Below are positions 1 to 8,116 of a stretch of DNA of 27,081 bases, piece after piece. The stretch lies in contig DATFVC010000005.1 in the NCBI GenBank assembly GCA_035260485.1, positions 1-27,081 on the forward strand. Direction: 5' to 3'. The DNA is from VRUE01 sp035260485 (lineage in GTDB: Bacteria > Actinomycetota > Thermoleophilia > Solirubrobacterales > 70-9). Position 1 is the first letter of the stretch. Each line of letters begins with the position of its first letter. The notes below the pieces were generated by a model, which saw nothing but the letters and a program-made list of their open reading frames with translations, did not search any database and had not been told where the DNA came from. The position numbers were made by a program, and so were the translations under genes.

Positions 1-319
1 CGAGATCACGATCTTCGTCCTCGCCGCCTTCGTCGGCTTCGAGGTGATCTCGAAGGTGCCGACCACGCTGCACACGCCGCTGATGTCGCAGACCAACGCG
101 ATCCACGGCATCGTCATGCTCGGCGGGCTGATCGTCGTCGGCTTCGCCAACGACGGGCTCGAGTACGTGATCGGCACGATCGCGATCGCCTTCGGCACGA
201 TCAACATCGTCGGCGGCTTCATGGTCACCGACCGGATGCTCGGCATGTTCTCCAAGAAATCAAAGCCGTCCGCCTCCTCCGCTTCGCGTCCGGGGGCGGA
301 CAGGTCGAAAAAGGGATGA
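1..319 (+). CDS. pntA2: NAD(P) transhydrogenase alpha subunit, membrane part (PntA part 2), 5' partial
   Basis: Membrane segment of the alpha subunit of the proton-translocating NAD(P)+ transhydrogenase, which uses the proton gradient to pass hydride from NADH to NADP+. The frame is open from base 2 and already reads family sequence (EITIFVLAAFVGFEVISKVP, then TTLHTPLMSQTNAIHGIV), so the start lies just before the window. Three hydrophobic segments are visible. The split alpha (A1/A2) plus beta arrangement is common in actinobacteria. The C-terminal tail (SASSASRPGADRSKKG) is low-complexity and coincides with a structured repeat at 268-301, so it probably arose by repeat insertion. The gene ends four bases before pntB, consistent with one operon. 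Function is certain; only the 5' end is missing. Confidence 0.93.
   Translation, partial: EITIFVLAAFVGFEVISKVPTTLHTPLMSQTNAIHGIVMLGGLIVVGFANDGLEYVIGTIAIAFGTINIVGGFMVTDRMLGMFSKKSKPSASSASRPGADRSKKG
268..301. repeat. Structured repeat family B, copy 1 (hairpin with conserved 20-nt loop)
   Basis: GTCCGCC (268-274) pairs with GGCGGAC (295-301). The loop TCCTCCGCTTCGCGTCCGGG (275-294) is identical to that of the copy at 9062-9097. The stems differ between the copies but both are perfectly complementary. This copy lies inside the last codons of pntA2 and encodes its low-complexity tail. Confidence 0.75.
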
Positions 320-322
320 GGC

Positions 323-1753
<1,431 letters not shown>

Positions 1754-1803
1754 CGCTTCAGCGCTCCAGGCGCGGTCAACTCTCGCAAACTCGCCGTAAT
1801 TCC

Positions 1804-1823
1804 CTCGCCCGGGGGGCGAGTTT
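1804..1823 (+). terminator. Intrinsic terminator of the pnt operon
   Basis: CTCGCCC (1804-1810), loop GGG, GGGCGAG (1814-1820), then TTT. An alternative longer pairing exists between CAAACTCGCC (1786-1795) and GGCGAGTTTG (1815-1824). It sits 50 nt after the pntB stop and directly abuts the palindromic element starting at 1825. The T-tract is short. Confidence 0.55.
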
Positions 1824-1824
1824 G

Positions 1825-1874
1825 GACGTGCCGGGACTTAGGCACCCATATGGACGCCCAAGTCACGGCACGTC
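1825..1874 (-). repeat. Palindromic element family A, copy A1 (contains the start codon of the DUF559 gene)
   Basis: 50-bp imperfect palindrome with outer arms GACGTGCCG and CGGCACGTC and centre CCATATGG. It is the reverse complement of the copy at 16189-16238 with two differences in its right arm. The inner asymmetry (GCACCCATATGGACGC) gives the orientation, so A1 is inverted relative to A2 at 2787. The ATG at 1850 of the following gene is the ATG of the central CATATG. No target-site duplication is evident. Confidence 0.9.
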
Positions 1875-2803
1875 CCAAGGATCGAAGGCGCGTTCGGGCC
1901 GAGCGCGAGCGCGAACTGTCAGCGCTTGCCGATCGCCAGCACGGCGTTATCACGCGGCGCCAGCTACTTGATACAGGCTTGGGACGGCGCGCGATTGGAC
2001 GTCGCGTCGAAGCCGGGCGCCTCCACTGTCTTCACCGCTGTGTCTATGCGTTTGGCACTCGGCGACTCGATTCTCGTGGAGAGTGGATGGCCGCCGTTCT
2101 CGCATGCGGAGAGAAGGCAGTGCTGAGCCATCGGAGTGCTGCGGCGCTCTGGGGATTGCTGGCTCGCTCTCCCGGTCCGGTCGATGTTTCGGCGACATCT
2201 GGAAGGCGGAGGCGTGGCATTGCAGTTCATGAGGGCGGCATCGTCGACTGTGATCGGACAGTGGTTGCCAGGATCCCAGTTACCACCGTAGCTCGCACCC
2301 TCTTCGACCTGGCCGAAGTTGAGGACGAAAAGCGACTAGAGGGAGCCTTTGAGGAAGCCACTCGCCTGCGATTCCTGGAGCTGGCAGCTCTTGAGGCGGT
2401 CTGCGCGAGGGGCATTGGTCGGCGAGCCCTGCGCCCGATCCGACGCCTGATCGAGACCGCGCGGCTGCCGGACGACACACGATCCCCTCTCGAGGACCGA
2501 GTCCTTGAGCTCTGTCGCGAATACGGCCTGCCGCTGCCTGTCACGGGCGCGACGGTCCTCGATCGCGAGGTCGATGCCTTCTGGCCCGGTGAGAAGCTGA
2601 TGGTCGAGGCCGATAGCTGGACCTTTCACAGCCACCGGGAGGCATTCGAGCGCGATCGTGCTCGTGATGCAGCGATGCAGGCAGATGGCTACCGCGTCAT
2701 TCGCCTTACCCACCGGCGCCTCGAACAAGAACCGGCGGTCGTTGCAAGGCAACTCCGCCGCCTGCTCGCTTCAACCGCCGAGGACGGACGTGCCGGGACT
2801 TAA
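1850..2803 (+). CDS. AbiEi antitoxin-like / DUF559 (Vsr-like PD-(D/E)XK) protein
   Basis: 317 aa, two domains. Residues about 22-105 resemble the winged-helix AbiEi-type antitoxin domain (ALADRQHGVITRRQLLDTGL, GRLHCLHRCVYAFG, SHRSAAALWGLL). Residues about 212-305 resemble DUF559, a Vsr/PD-(D/E)XK nuclease-like fold: E215, D242 in VDAFWP, E253-A-D255, then FERDRARDAAMQADGYRVIRLT. Such proteins are numerous orphans in actinobacteria with no proven role; no AbiEii-type toxin partner is nearby. The start codon lies at the centre of palindrome A1 and the stop TAA lies inside palindrome A2, so the whole reading frame is bounded by the repeat pair. There is no Shine-Dalgarno before the ATG and no earlier start is available. 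Third positions look less GC-biased than in neighbouring core genes, consistent with acquisition. Nuclease activity is inferred from residues only. Confidence 0.85.
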   Translation: MDAQVTARPKDRRRVRAERERELSALADRQHGVITRRQLLDTGLGRRAIGRRVEAGRLHCLHRCVYAFGTRRLDSRGEWMAAVLACGEKAVLSHRSAAALWGLLARSPGPVDVSATSGRRRRGIAVHEGGIVDCDRTVVARIPVTTVARTLFDLAEVEDEKRLEGAFEEATRLRFLELAALEAVCARGIGRRALRPIRRLIETARLPDDTRSPLEDRVLELCREYGLPLPVTGATVLDREVDAFWPGEKLMVEADSWTFHSHREAFERDRARDAAMQADGYRVIRLTHRRLEQEPAVVARQLRRLLASTAEDGRAGT

Positions 2804-2836
2804 GCGTCCATATGGGTGCCTAAGTCCCGGCACGTC
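2787..2836 (+). repeat. Palindromic element family A, copy A2 (contains the stop codon of the DUF559 gene)
   Basis: 50-bp palindrome with 16-bp perfect outer arms: GACGTGCCGGGACTTA (2787-2802) and TAAGTCCCGGCACGTC (2821-2836). The centre is CCATATGG, with two G/T mispairs flanking it. It differs from the copy at 16189 by a single base (A at 2803 instead of G). It is inverted with respect to A1. The gene upstream ends R-A-G-T-stop in the left arm. Confidence 0.95.
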
Positions 2837-2846
2837 TGGTGGGGCA

Positions 2847-3785
2847 TTGCTCGGGATTCGGTCGGAGCGGGGGCAGGGGACTGTGGAGTGGGTTGGGCTC
2901 GTTGTGGTGGTCTCGTTGCTGCTCTTGGGACTGGTCGCCGGCGGCATACGGGTTCCGGGGACGGCCCTGGCTCGAGCTCTGGCTTCGCGTCTGCTCTGCG
3001 TCGCCTCGCTCGCGGACGGGTGTGGGGATGAGCCGTCGCTGATCGCGGCCTACGGGACCGAGGTCGGCAAGCTCATCCGCCGTCACATGCCGACCATCCT
3101 CTTCGAGCAGGGCTCGCGGGCGATGCCGGTCGACTTTCGGCGCTGTCGTAGTAGTGGTTGTGGGGACGGGTCGCCGCGCGGTCTGGCGCACAGGACCGAT
3201 GCCGGCTTGCCCTTGACAGCTTTCGTCCATGTGGTCGACTGCAGGGCGGACGGTGCGGAGGCGTCAGAAGCGGCGGGCGCCGATTGCTCCGGCCAGCGAG
3301 CCGGCAATCTCTACCTACAGTTTTGGCTTTACTACGCCGATTCGGCCACGCTGCGCGGTGTGCCGATCGCTGGGGCCGCGGGCTACCACTCCGACGACTG
3401 GGAAAGCGTGCAGATCCGCATTGGGCCGGATGGCAGCGTCGACGAGCGCGCCTCCTCCCACCACGGCTACAACTACGTCCAGAGCGTCGCCAACGCCGGA
3501 TCCGATGCGGGCATCGATCCGCTTCGAGACCTCGCCGAAGAGGTTGGCGCCCGTCCTCGCAATGGCTGGGGCAAGGAGACCCGCCTATTGGTCGTCTCCG
3601 GCGGCAGCCACGCCGGCAACACGAACGGCTTCCTCCACATCGATCGAGTCACGCCGGGTCGCCGCGTCCATTTGGTGCCCCTCGAGCCGATCTTGGCCAG
3701 TGGCGATGCGGCATACCGCTTTGCGATCAGCCCCCCCTGGCGCAAGCGCGTCTGGCGCGACCCAGAGGCAAGCGGTACCGACTGA
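2847..3785 (+). CDS. Pilin-like signal (class III) protein with VPS62/DUF946-like domain
   Basis: 312 aa from the proposed TTG at 2847, which follows GGTGGGG (2838-2844); longer in-frame starts would overlap the DUF559 gene and give non-family sequence. The N-terminus (RSERGQGTVEW then a hydrophobic stretch to about residue 33) matches TadE/Flp-type class III signal peptides, with Gly9|Gln10 as likely cleavage site and Glu14 at +5. The rest is extracytoplasmic. It contains YLQFWLYYAD, GYHSDDWESVQIRI, SSHHG and VVSGGSHAG, resembling the DWE-x-V and H-rich motifs of VPS62/DUF946 proteins. Several Cys suggest disulfides. No tad genes are adjacent. Codon bias is weaker than in the core genes. The role is unknown; the domain match is from memory of the family and moderate. 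Confidence 0.7.
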   Translation: MLGIRSERGQGTVEWVGLVVVVSLLLLGLVAGGIRVPGTALARALASRLLCVASLADGCGDEPSLIAAYGTEVGKLIRRHMPTILFEQGSRAMPVDFRRCRSSGCGDGSPRGLAHRTDAGLPLTAFVHVVDCRADGAEASEAAGADCSGQRAGNLYLQFWLYYADSATLRGVPIAGAAGYHSDDWESVQIRIGPDGSVDERASSHHGYNYVQSVANAGSDAGIDPLRDLAEEVGARPRNGWGKETRLLVVSGGSHAGNTNGFLHIDRVTPGRRVHLVPLEPILASGDAAYRFAISPPWRKRVWRDPEASGTD

Positions 3786-3797
3786 CGCCAACTCAAG

Positions 3798-3833
3798 GAA
3801 GGATTTGGGGGTCTATGGCACCCACGATCCTTC
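3798..3833. terminator. Hairpin between convergent genes
   Basis: GAAGGAT (3798-3804) pairs with ATCCTTC (3827-3833), with a further GGG/CCC pairing inside. It lies between the convergent stops at 3785 and 3842, so it could end transcription from both sides. There is no clear T-tract. Confidence 0.35.
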
Positions 3834-3841
3834 ACCCGTCG

Positions 3842-4612
3842 TTACTTCGGCGGCATCCGCAGGGCGCCGTCGAGGCGGATCGTCTCGCCGTTCAGCATCG
3901 GGTTGGCGACGATCTGCTCGACCAGCTGCGCGTATTCAGCCGGGCGTCCGAGCCGGGAGGGGAAAGGAATGCCAGCGCCGAGCGCGGCGCGCGCCTCTTC
4001 AGGCAATGCGGCCAGCAGCGGCGTGTCGAAGAGACCAGGAGCGATCGTGACGACGCGGACGCCGCGCGAGGCCATGTCGCGGGCGGCGGGCAGGGTCATC
4101 CCGACGATCCCTCCCTTCGAGGCCGAGTAGGCGATCTGGCCGATCTGGCCGTCATAGGCGGCGATCGAGGCAGTGTTGACGCAGACGCCGCGCTCGCCCT
4201 CCTGGTCGGGCTCGTTCTCGCTCATCGCAGCTGCTGCCAGTCGCAACACGTTGAAGGTCCCGATCAGGTTGACCTTGACCACGTTGGAGAAGAATTCGAG
4301 GTTATGAGGGCCGTCCTTGTGAGCCACGCGCTCGGCCCAACCGATCCCGGCGCAGCAGACCGAAACCCGCAATCCATCCTCACCTGCCTCCACCGCCCGC
4401 TCAACCGCGGCTGCGACGGCAGCCTCATCCGTAACGTCGACCTCGACGAAGCTCGCGCTCGCTCCGAGCTCAGCCGCCAGCGCCTCGCCCTTATCGGTGT
4501 TGAGATCTGCGATGGCGACTCTTGCGCCGGCCCTCGCCAGGGCCCGCGCCGTCGCCTCGCCAAGCCCTGAGGCCCCACCTGCAACCAGCGCGCCTGTCCC
4601 TTTGATTTTCAC
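3842..4612 (-). CDS. Short-chain dehydrogenase, 3-hydroxyacyl-CoA dehydrogenase type II-like
   Basis: 256 aa classical SDR. The NAD-binding loop GGASGLGE is at residues 12-19, with acidic D36 favouring NAD over NADP. CCAG (86-89) stands in place of NNAG. Catalytic residues are S149, Y162 and K166 (AYSASKGG). The long middle segment and the C-terminal NPMLNGETIRLDGALRMPPK ending are typical of HSD17B10-like 3-hydroxy-2-methylbutyryl-CoA dehydrogenases, which act in fatty-acid and isoleucine breakdown. The start is GTG at 4612; a TAAGCT hexamer lies 9 nt upstream, with no Shine-Dalgarno, suggesting a nearly leaderless mRNA. It is divergent from egtB across 45 nt. Confidence 0.88.
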   Translation of the reverse strand: MKIKGTGALVAGGASGLGEATARALARAGARVAIADLNTDKGEALAAELGASASFVEVDVTDEAAVAAAVERAVEAGEDGLRVSVCCAGIGWAERVAHKDGPHNLEFFSNVVKVNLIGTFNVLRLAAAAMSENEPDQEGERGVCVNTASIAAYDGQIGQIAYSASKGGIVGMTLPAARDMASRGVRVVTIAPGLFDTPLLAALPEEARAALGAGIPFPSRLGRPAEYAQLVEQIVANPMLNGETIRLDGALRMPPK

Positions 4613-4621
4613 GGCCGCGGC

Positions 4622-4640
4622 AGCTTAACCCGCTAGGGTT
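4622..4640. promoter_or_regulatory. Divergent promoter region SDR / egtB with small inverted repeat
   Basis: The 45-nt gap holds TAAGCT on the minus strand (4627-4622), 9 nt before the SDR GTG. It also holds TAGGGT on the plus strand (4634-4639), 18 nt before the egtB GTG. AACCC (4627-4631) and GGGTT (4636-4640) form an inverted repeat with a 4-nt spacer between the two boxes. Promoter assignment is by eye. Confidence 0.35.
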
Positions 4641-4657
4641 TTCGCATCGCCACCGAG

Positions 4658-5782
4658 GTGACGGCAAGCTCAAGCTCCAAGGAAGCGATCGCGGACCGGC
4701 TCGCGGAGGCGCGAAGGCGCACCTATGAGTTGATCGAGCAGCTCGACGACGAGCAACTCAACCGCGTCTACTCGCCGATCCTCAGCCCACTCGCCTGGGA
4801 CCTCGGCCACATCGCCAACTTCGAGGAGCTCTGGTTAGTGCAGACGATCGGCGAGCGCGAGTCGCTGCACGGCGAGCTCGGCCGCTTCTATGACGCGATC
4901 GAGAACCCGCGAAGGAGCCGCAGCGAGCTGGCGATCCTGCGCGACGCCGAGCTGCGCTCTTACCTCGCTGACGTGCGCGAGCGCACCCTTGAGGTCCTCG
5001 GCGAAGTCGAGATCGGCAGCAGGGCCGAGGACCCGCTGCTGCGCGAAGGCTTCGTCTACGAGATGCTGATCGCGCACGAGCAGCAGCACAACGAGACGAT
5101 GCTGCAGCTGCTGCAGATGGTCGACGGCTATGAGCCGCTCGCTACCGATGCCGGCCCCAAGGCTTGGTCCATGTCCTCAGGTCCCGAGATGATCGCCGTG
5201 GAGGCTGGGGAGTACGAGATCGGAGCCGCCGCTACCGGCTTTGCCTATGACAACGAGCGGCGCCGCCACAGCGTCGAGCTGACCGCGTTCGAGATCGATC
5301 GAACCCCGGTCAGCAACGGCGCGTATGTCGCCTACATGGAGGAGACGGGAGTCGAGCCGCCGCTCTACTGGGAGCGCGACGGCCAGAGCAGCTGGGTTCG
5401 TACCGCGATGGGGCGCCGCGAGCCGGTCGATCCCACCCACCCCGTGATCCACGTCTCCTGGCACGAGGCCGACGCCTTCGCCCGCTGGGCCGGCAAGCGC
5501 CTCCCGAGCGAGCAGGAGTGGGAGGCCGCCTGTCCTGACCTGGACGCGGTCGGCCAGGTCTGGGAGTGGACGTCCTCGGACTTTCTCGCCTACCCCGGCT
5601 TCGAGCCGTTCCCCTACCGCGAGTACTCCGAGGTCTTCTTCGGCGACACATACAAGGTGCTCCGAGGCGGCTCCTGGGCGACCCATCGCGCCCTGATGCG
5701 ACCGAGCTTCCGCAACTGGGATCTGCCGCAGCGACGCCAGATCTTCTCCGGCTTCCGCTGCGCGAGGGACGCCGGCGGATGA
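4658..5782 (+). CDS. egtB: Ergothioneine biosynthesis: hercynine oxygenase EgtB
   Basis: Iron enzyme that joins a thiol donor (gamma-glutamylcysteine or cysteine) to hercynine, forming the sulfoxide intermediate of ergothioneine. 374 aa. The N-terminal DinB_2 domain carries the three iron-ligand histidines: H51 (DLGHIANFEELW), H140 and H144 (HEQQHNET). The C-terminal formylglycine-enzyme-like (FGE/sulfatase-modifying) domain, about 175-374, has HVSWHEADAFARWAGKRLPSEQEWEAA, GQVWEWTSSDF, YPGFEPFPYREYSEVFF, LRGGSWATH and SFRNW. The start is GTG 4658. The stop overlaps the egtD start (ATGA), indicating translational coupling. egtA, egtC and egtE are not in the window. Confidence 0.95.
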   Translation: MTASSSSKEAIADRLAEARRRTYELIEQLDDEQLNRVYSPILSPLAWDLGHIANFEELWLVQTIGERESLHGELGRFYDAIENPRRSRSELAILRDAELRSYLADVRERTLEVLGEVEIGSRAEDPLLREGFVYEMLIAHEQQHNETMLQLLQMVDGYEPLATDAGPKAWSMSSGPEMIAVEAGEYEIGAAATGFAYDNERRRHSVELTAFEIDRTPVSNGAYVAYMEETGVEPPLYWERDGQSSWVRTAMGRREPVDPTHPVIHVSWHEADAFARWAGKRLPSEQEWEAACPDLDAVGQVWEWTSSDFLAYPGFEPFPYREYSEVFFGDTYKVLRGGSWATHRALMRPSFRNWDLPQRRQIFSGFRCARDAGG

Positions 5783-6768
5783 ACCCCGGCGCCGCTGCTG
5801 AGGCGATCGAGATCGAGGTCCACCTGCGCGCCGACGGCGGCGCCGGGATGGCACGCGACATCCGCCTCGGCCTCACCGCCAAGCCGAAGGAGCTGGCGCC
5901 CAAGTACTTCTACGACGAGCGCGGCTCGCAGCTGTTCGAGCGGATCACCGAGCTGCCCGAGTATTACCCGACCCGCGCCGAGCGCGAAATTCTCTCCCAC
6001 CGCTCTGCCGAGATCGTCGCGGCGGCGGGGGAACCGGGAACCCTGGTCGAGCTCGGCTCCGGCTCCGCTGCCAAGACCCGCCACCTGCTGAGCGCGATGC
6101 GCGACGCCGGCTGCCTCTCCACCTACGTCCCGGTCGACATCTCCGAGGAGATCACCCACGAAACCGCGGAGTCGCTGGTCGAGGAGTACCCCGGTCTGAC
6201 GATCCGCGGCCTCGTCTGCGACTTCGAGCACGATCTCGAGCGGATCCCCAATGGCGGCGGCGGCCGGCTCGTCGCCTTCCTCGGCGGCACGATCGGCAAT
6301 CTCTACCCGGACGCCCGCCGCGACTTCCTTGCCCGCATCGCGGCGCTGCTCGAGCCGGGCGACCAGATCCTGCTCGGCACCGACCTGGTCAAGGAGTCGA
6401 GCCGGCTGGAGGCTGCCTATGACGACTCCGGGGGGGTCACCTCCGAATTCAACAAGAACGTCCTGCAGGTGCTGAACCGCGAGTTCGGCGGCGACTTCGA
6501 CCTGGAGCGATTCGAGCACGTGGCGCGCTACGACGCCGACGCGGCCCGCATGGACATTCGCCTGCGCTCGCTCGCGGAGCAGACCGTGCGGCTCGATGGC
6601 CTCGACTTGACGGTGCGCTTTGCCGCCGGGGAGGAGATGCGGACCGAGATATCCGCCAAGTTCACCCGCGAGGGCCTTGAAGATGTCTACCGGGAGGCGG
6701 GCCTGCAGCCGGATGGATGGTTCACGGACTCCGCCGAGGATTACGCGCTCAGCTTGGCTTCGGTTTAA
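5779..6768 (+). CDS. egtD: L-histidine N-alpha-methyltransferase EgtD
   Basis: SAM-dependent enzyme making hercynine (trimethylhistidine), the first step of ergothioneine synthesis. 329 aa from the ATG at 5779, which overlaps the egtB stop by four bases; an in-frame extension upstream would lie inside egtB and was rejected. Family features: PKELAPKYFYDERGSQLFERITELPEYYPTRAE near the N-terminus, SAM-loop LVELGSGSAAKTRHLL (about residues 87-102), VPVDISEE, FLGGTIGNLYPD (about 166-177), LLGTDLVK, and AYDDSGGVTSEFNKNVLQVLNREFGGDFD. Same operon as egtB; the hipA-like gene follows after 45 nt. Confidence 0.95.
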   Translation: MNPGAAAEAIEIEVHLRADGGAGMARDIRLGLTAKPKELAPKYFYDERGSQLFERITELPEYYPTRAEREILSHRSAEIVAAAGEPGTLVELGSGSAAKTRHLLSAMRDAGCLSTYVPVDISEEITHETAESLVEEYPGLTIRGLVCDFEHDLERIPNGGGGRLVAFLGGTIGNLYPDARRDFLARIAALLEPGDQILLGTDLVKESSRLEAAYDDSGGVTSEFNKNVLQVLNREFGGDFDLERFEHVARYDADAARMDIRLRSLAEQTVRLDGLDLTVRFAAGEEMRTEISAKFTREGLEDVYREAGLQPDGWFTDSAEDYALSLASV

Positions 6769-6813
6769 AGTCTTGGACCTTGAATACCCGGAGGAAGATC
6801 GAGGAGGACCAAA

Positions 6814-8100
6814 TTGAGCCTTGACGTCTACCTTTACGGGGAGCGCGTCGGAACCCTGTTCCCCGCAGGTGACAACGACTACAGACTTGCCTACGACCCC
6901 GAGCTGGTGGAGAGGGTGGGACCGGGGAAAGCGCTGCTTAGCAACTCGCTGCCCGCCCGTCCCGAGCCCTACAGCGCCGAGGCCACCCGAGCCTACGTCG
7001 AGGGGTTGCTGCCCGAGGGCCCGCGCCGCGAGCGACTCGGTCGCGAGCTGGGCCTCGACGCGACCGACGGATACCTGCTGCTGGCCGAGCTGGGCCAAGA
7101 CTGCCCCGGCGCTGTCACCTTCCTGCCGGCCGGGGAGGCTCCGCAGCAGCGCGATCGCGGCTCGTTCGCCTGGTTGAGCGAGGACGAACTGGCGGAAGTG
7201 GTGAAGCCGCCCCCACCGCGCCTGTTCAGCGCGGACCGCAGACAGCGGATGCGTTTCGCTCTGCCTGGGCTCCGTCACAAGCTCAGCCTCGTCCGCGACG
7301 AGGCTGGCGGCCGCTGGACCTGGCCGGAGGCCGGCGTCCCGAGCACGCACGTGATCAAGCCCGAGACCGGCGAATACCCCGAATACGTCGCCAACGAGAT
7401 GTTCTGCATGACCGTCTGCCGCCAGGTCGGTCTGCCCGTCGCCAAAGCGACGGTGGAGGAGATCGCCGGCCGCCGCTGCCTGGTCTCGCCACGCTATGAC
7501 CGGGTCGTCGGCGACGGCGACATCGAGGTCAAGCGTCTCCACTGCGAGTCCTTCTGCCAGGCGCTCGGCATCTCGCCCTCTGCGGACGACGAGAGCGAGG
7601 AGAGCGAAGCCCCCGGCTGGACCGAAGCCCGGGGGCTTCTCAACGCGGTCAGCCGCCCCGACGAAGTGGTGAACCTGCTCACCGCAGCCTTCTGCAACTA
7701 CATCCTCGGCAATGGAGATGCCCACGGCAGGAACTTCGCTTTGATCGATCGCGAGAAGACGTCACTCTCGGGACCGGAGAGGAAGTGGCGGCTGGCGCCG
7801 CTCACCGATCTCACCTCGACCGTCGTCTACGACGATCCGATCCACCACGGCCTGGTGATCTCCGAGGAGTACCAGGAAACGTCGTACCTGCTCGAACTGG
7901 CCGAAGTCTGCGAAGAATGCGAGTTCGACTTCGAAGTCCTGCGCGGGTTGGCGTCCACCACCGCGACGCGGGTCGGCATGGCGGTGGAGACGATCGCGAC
8001 GCGATCGCAGAAGGAAGGCTGGCACCAGCCGATCGTCGACAAAATCGTCGAACTCGCCGCCGACCGATCCTTCGGCCTCGGGGCTGAGGTCGAGTACTGA
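6814..8100 (+). CDS. HipA-like serine/threonine kinase (orphan)
   Basis: 428 aa with HipA N-terminal subdomain and HipA_C kinase fold. TTG start at 6814 behind AGGAGG with good spacing. Visible features: HipA-like N-terminal part (GERVGTLF, LSNSLPARPEPY, EGLLPEGPRRERL), Lys182 in HVIKPE (ATP lysine), catalytic NGDAHGRNFAL (Asp302, Asn307), and metal-binding Asp332 in LAPLTDLTST. E. coli HipA is controlled by autophosphorylation of Ser150 in RISVAG; the aligned position here is Ala149 in RFALPG. No HipB-type helix-turn-helix gene is next to it. It follows egtD by 45 nt in the same direction, so it is probably co-transcribed. The substrate is unknown; E. coli HipA phosphorylates glutamyl-tRNA synthetase, which need not apply here. 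Confidence 0.88.
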   Translation: MSLDVYLYGERVGTLFPAGDNDYRLAYDPELVERVGPGKALLSNSLPARPEPYSAEATRAYVEGLLPEGPRRERLGRELGLDATDGYLLLAELGQDCPGAVTFLPAGEAPQQRDRGSFAWLSEDELAEVVKPPPPRLFSADRRQRMRFALPGLRHKLSLVRDEAGGRWTWPEAGVPSTHVIKPETGEYPEYVANEMFCMTVCRQVGLPVAKATVEEIAGRRCLVSPRYDRVVGDGDIEVKRLHCESFCQALGISPSADDESEESEAPGWTEARGLLNAVSRPDEVVNLLTAAFCNYILGNGDAHGRNFALIDREKTSLSGPERKWRLAPLTDLTSTVVYDDPIHHGLVISEEYQETSYLLELAEVCEECEFDFEVLRGLASTTATRVGMAVETIATRSQKEGWHQPIVDKIVELAADRSFGLGAEVEY

Positions 8101-8116
8101 GCCGGAAGCCCGGCTC
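8099..8116. terminator. Bidirectional hairpin between hipA-like gene and LLM gene
   Basis: GAGCCGG (8099-8105), loop AAGC, CCGGCTC (8110-8116). It touches the stops of both convergent genes. There is no T-tract, so the terminator role is inferred from position. Confidence 0.4.

Larger units (their letters stand above)
1825..2836. mobile_element. Candidate mobile unit: DUF559 gene between inverted palindromes
   Basis: A 1012-bp unit made of palindrome A1, one gene and inverted palindrome A2. Gene boundaries coincide with the palindromes at both ends (start codon in A1, stop in A2). Near-identical solo palindromes lie elsewhere in the window (16189; divergent at 13621). No transposase and no target duplication were found, so calling it mobile is inference from architecture and copy similarity. 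Confidence 0.4.

Noticed and set aside
1825..1874. CATATG centre as a cloning or vector artefact
   Set aside because: The element recurs three times with small differences and embedded in distinct native genes, which a cloning scar would not explain.
2658..2846. Upstream extension of the pilin-like gene into the DUF559 gene
   Set aside because: It would overlap a recognised domain in another frame and run through palindrome A2; the pilin-type leader starts only after 2847.
5614..7725. Very long open frame on the minus strand opposite egtB, egtD and the hipA-like gene
   Set aside because: It lies wholly opposite well-recognised genes, its translation is low-complexity in Gly/Ala/Arg/Glu as expected of GC-rich antisense, and it shows no domain.
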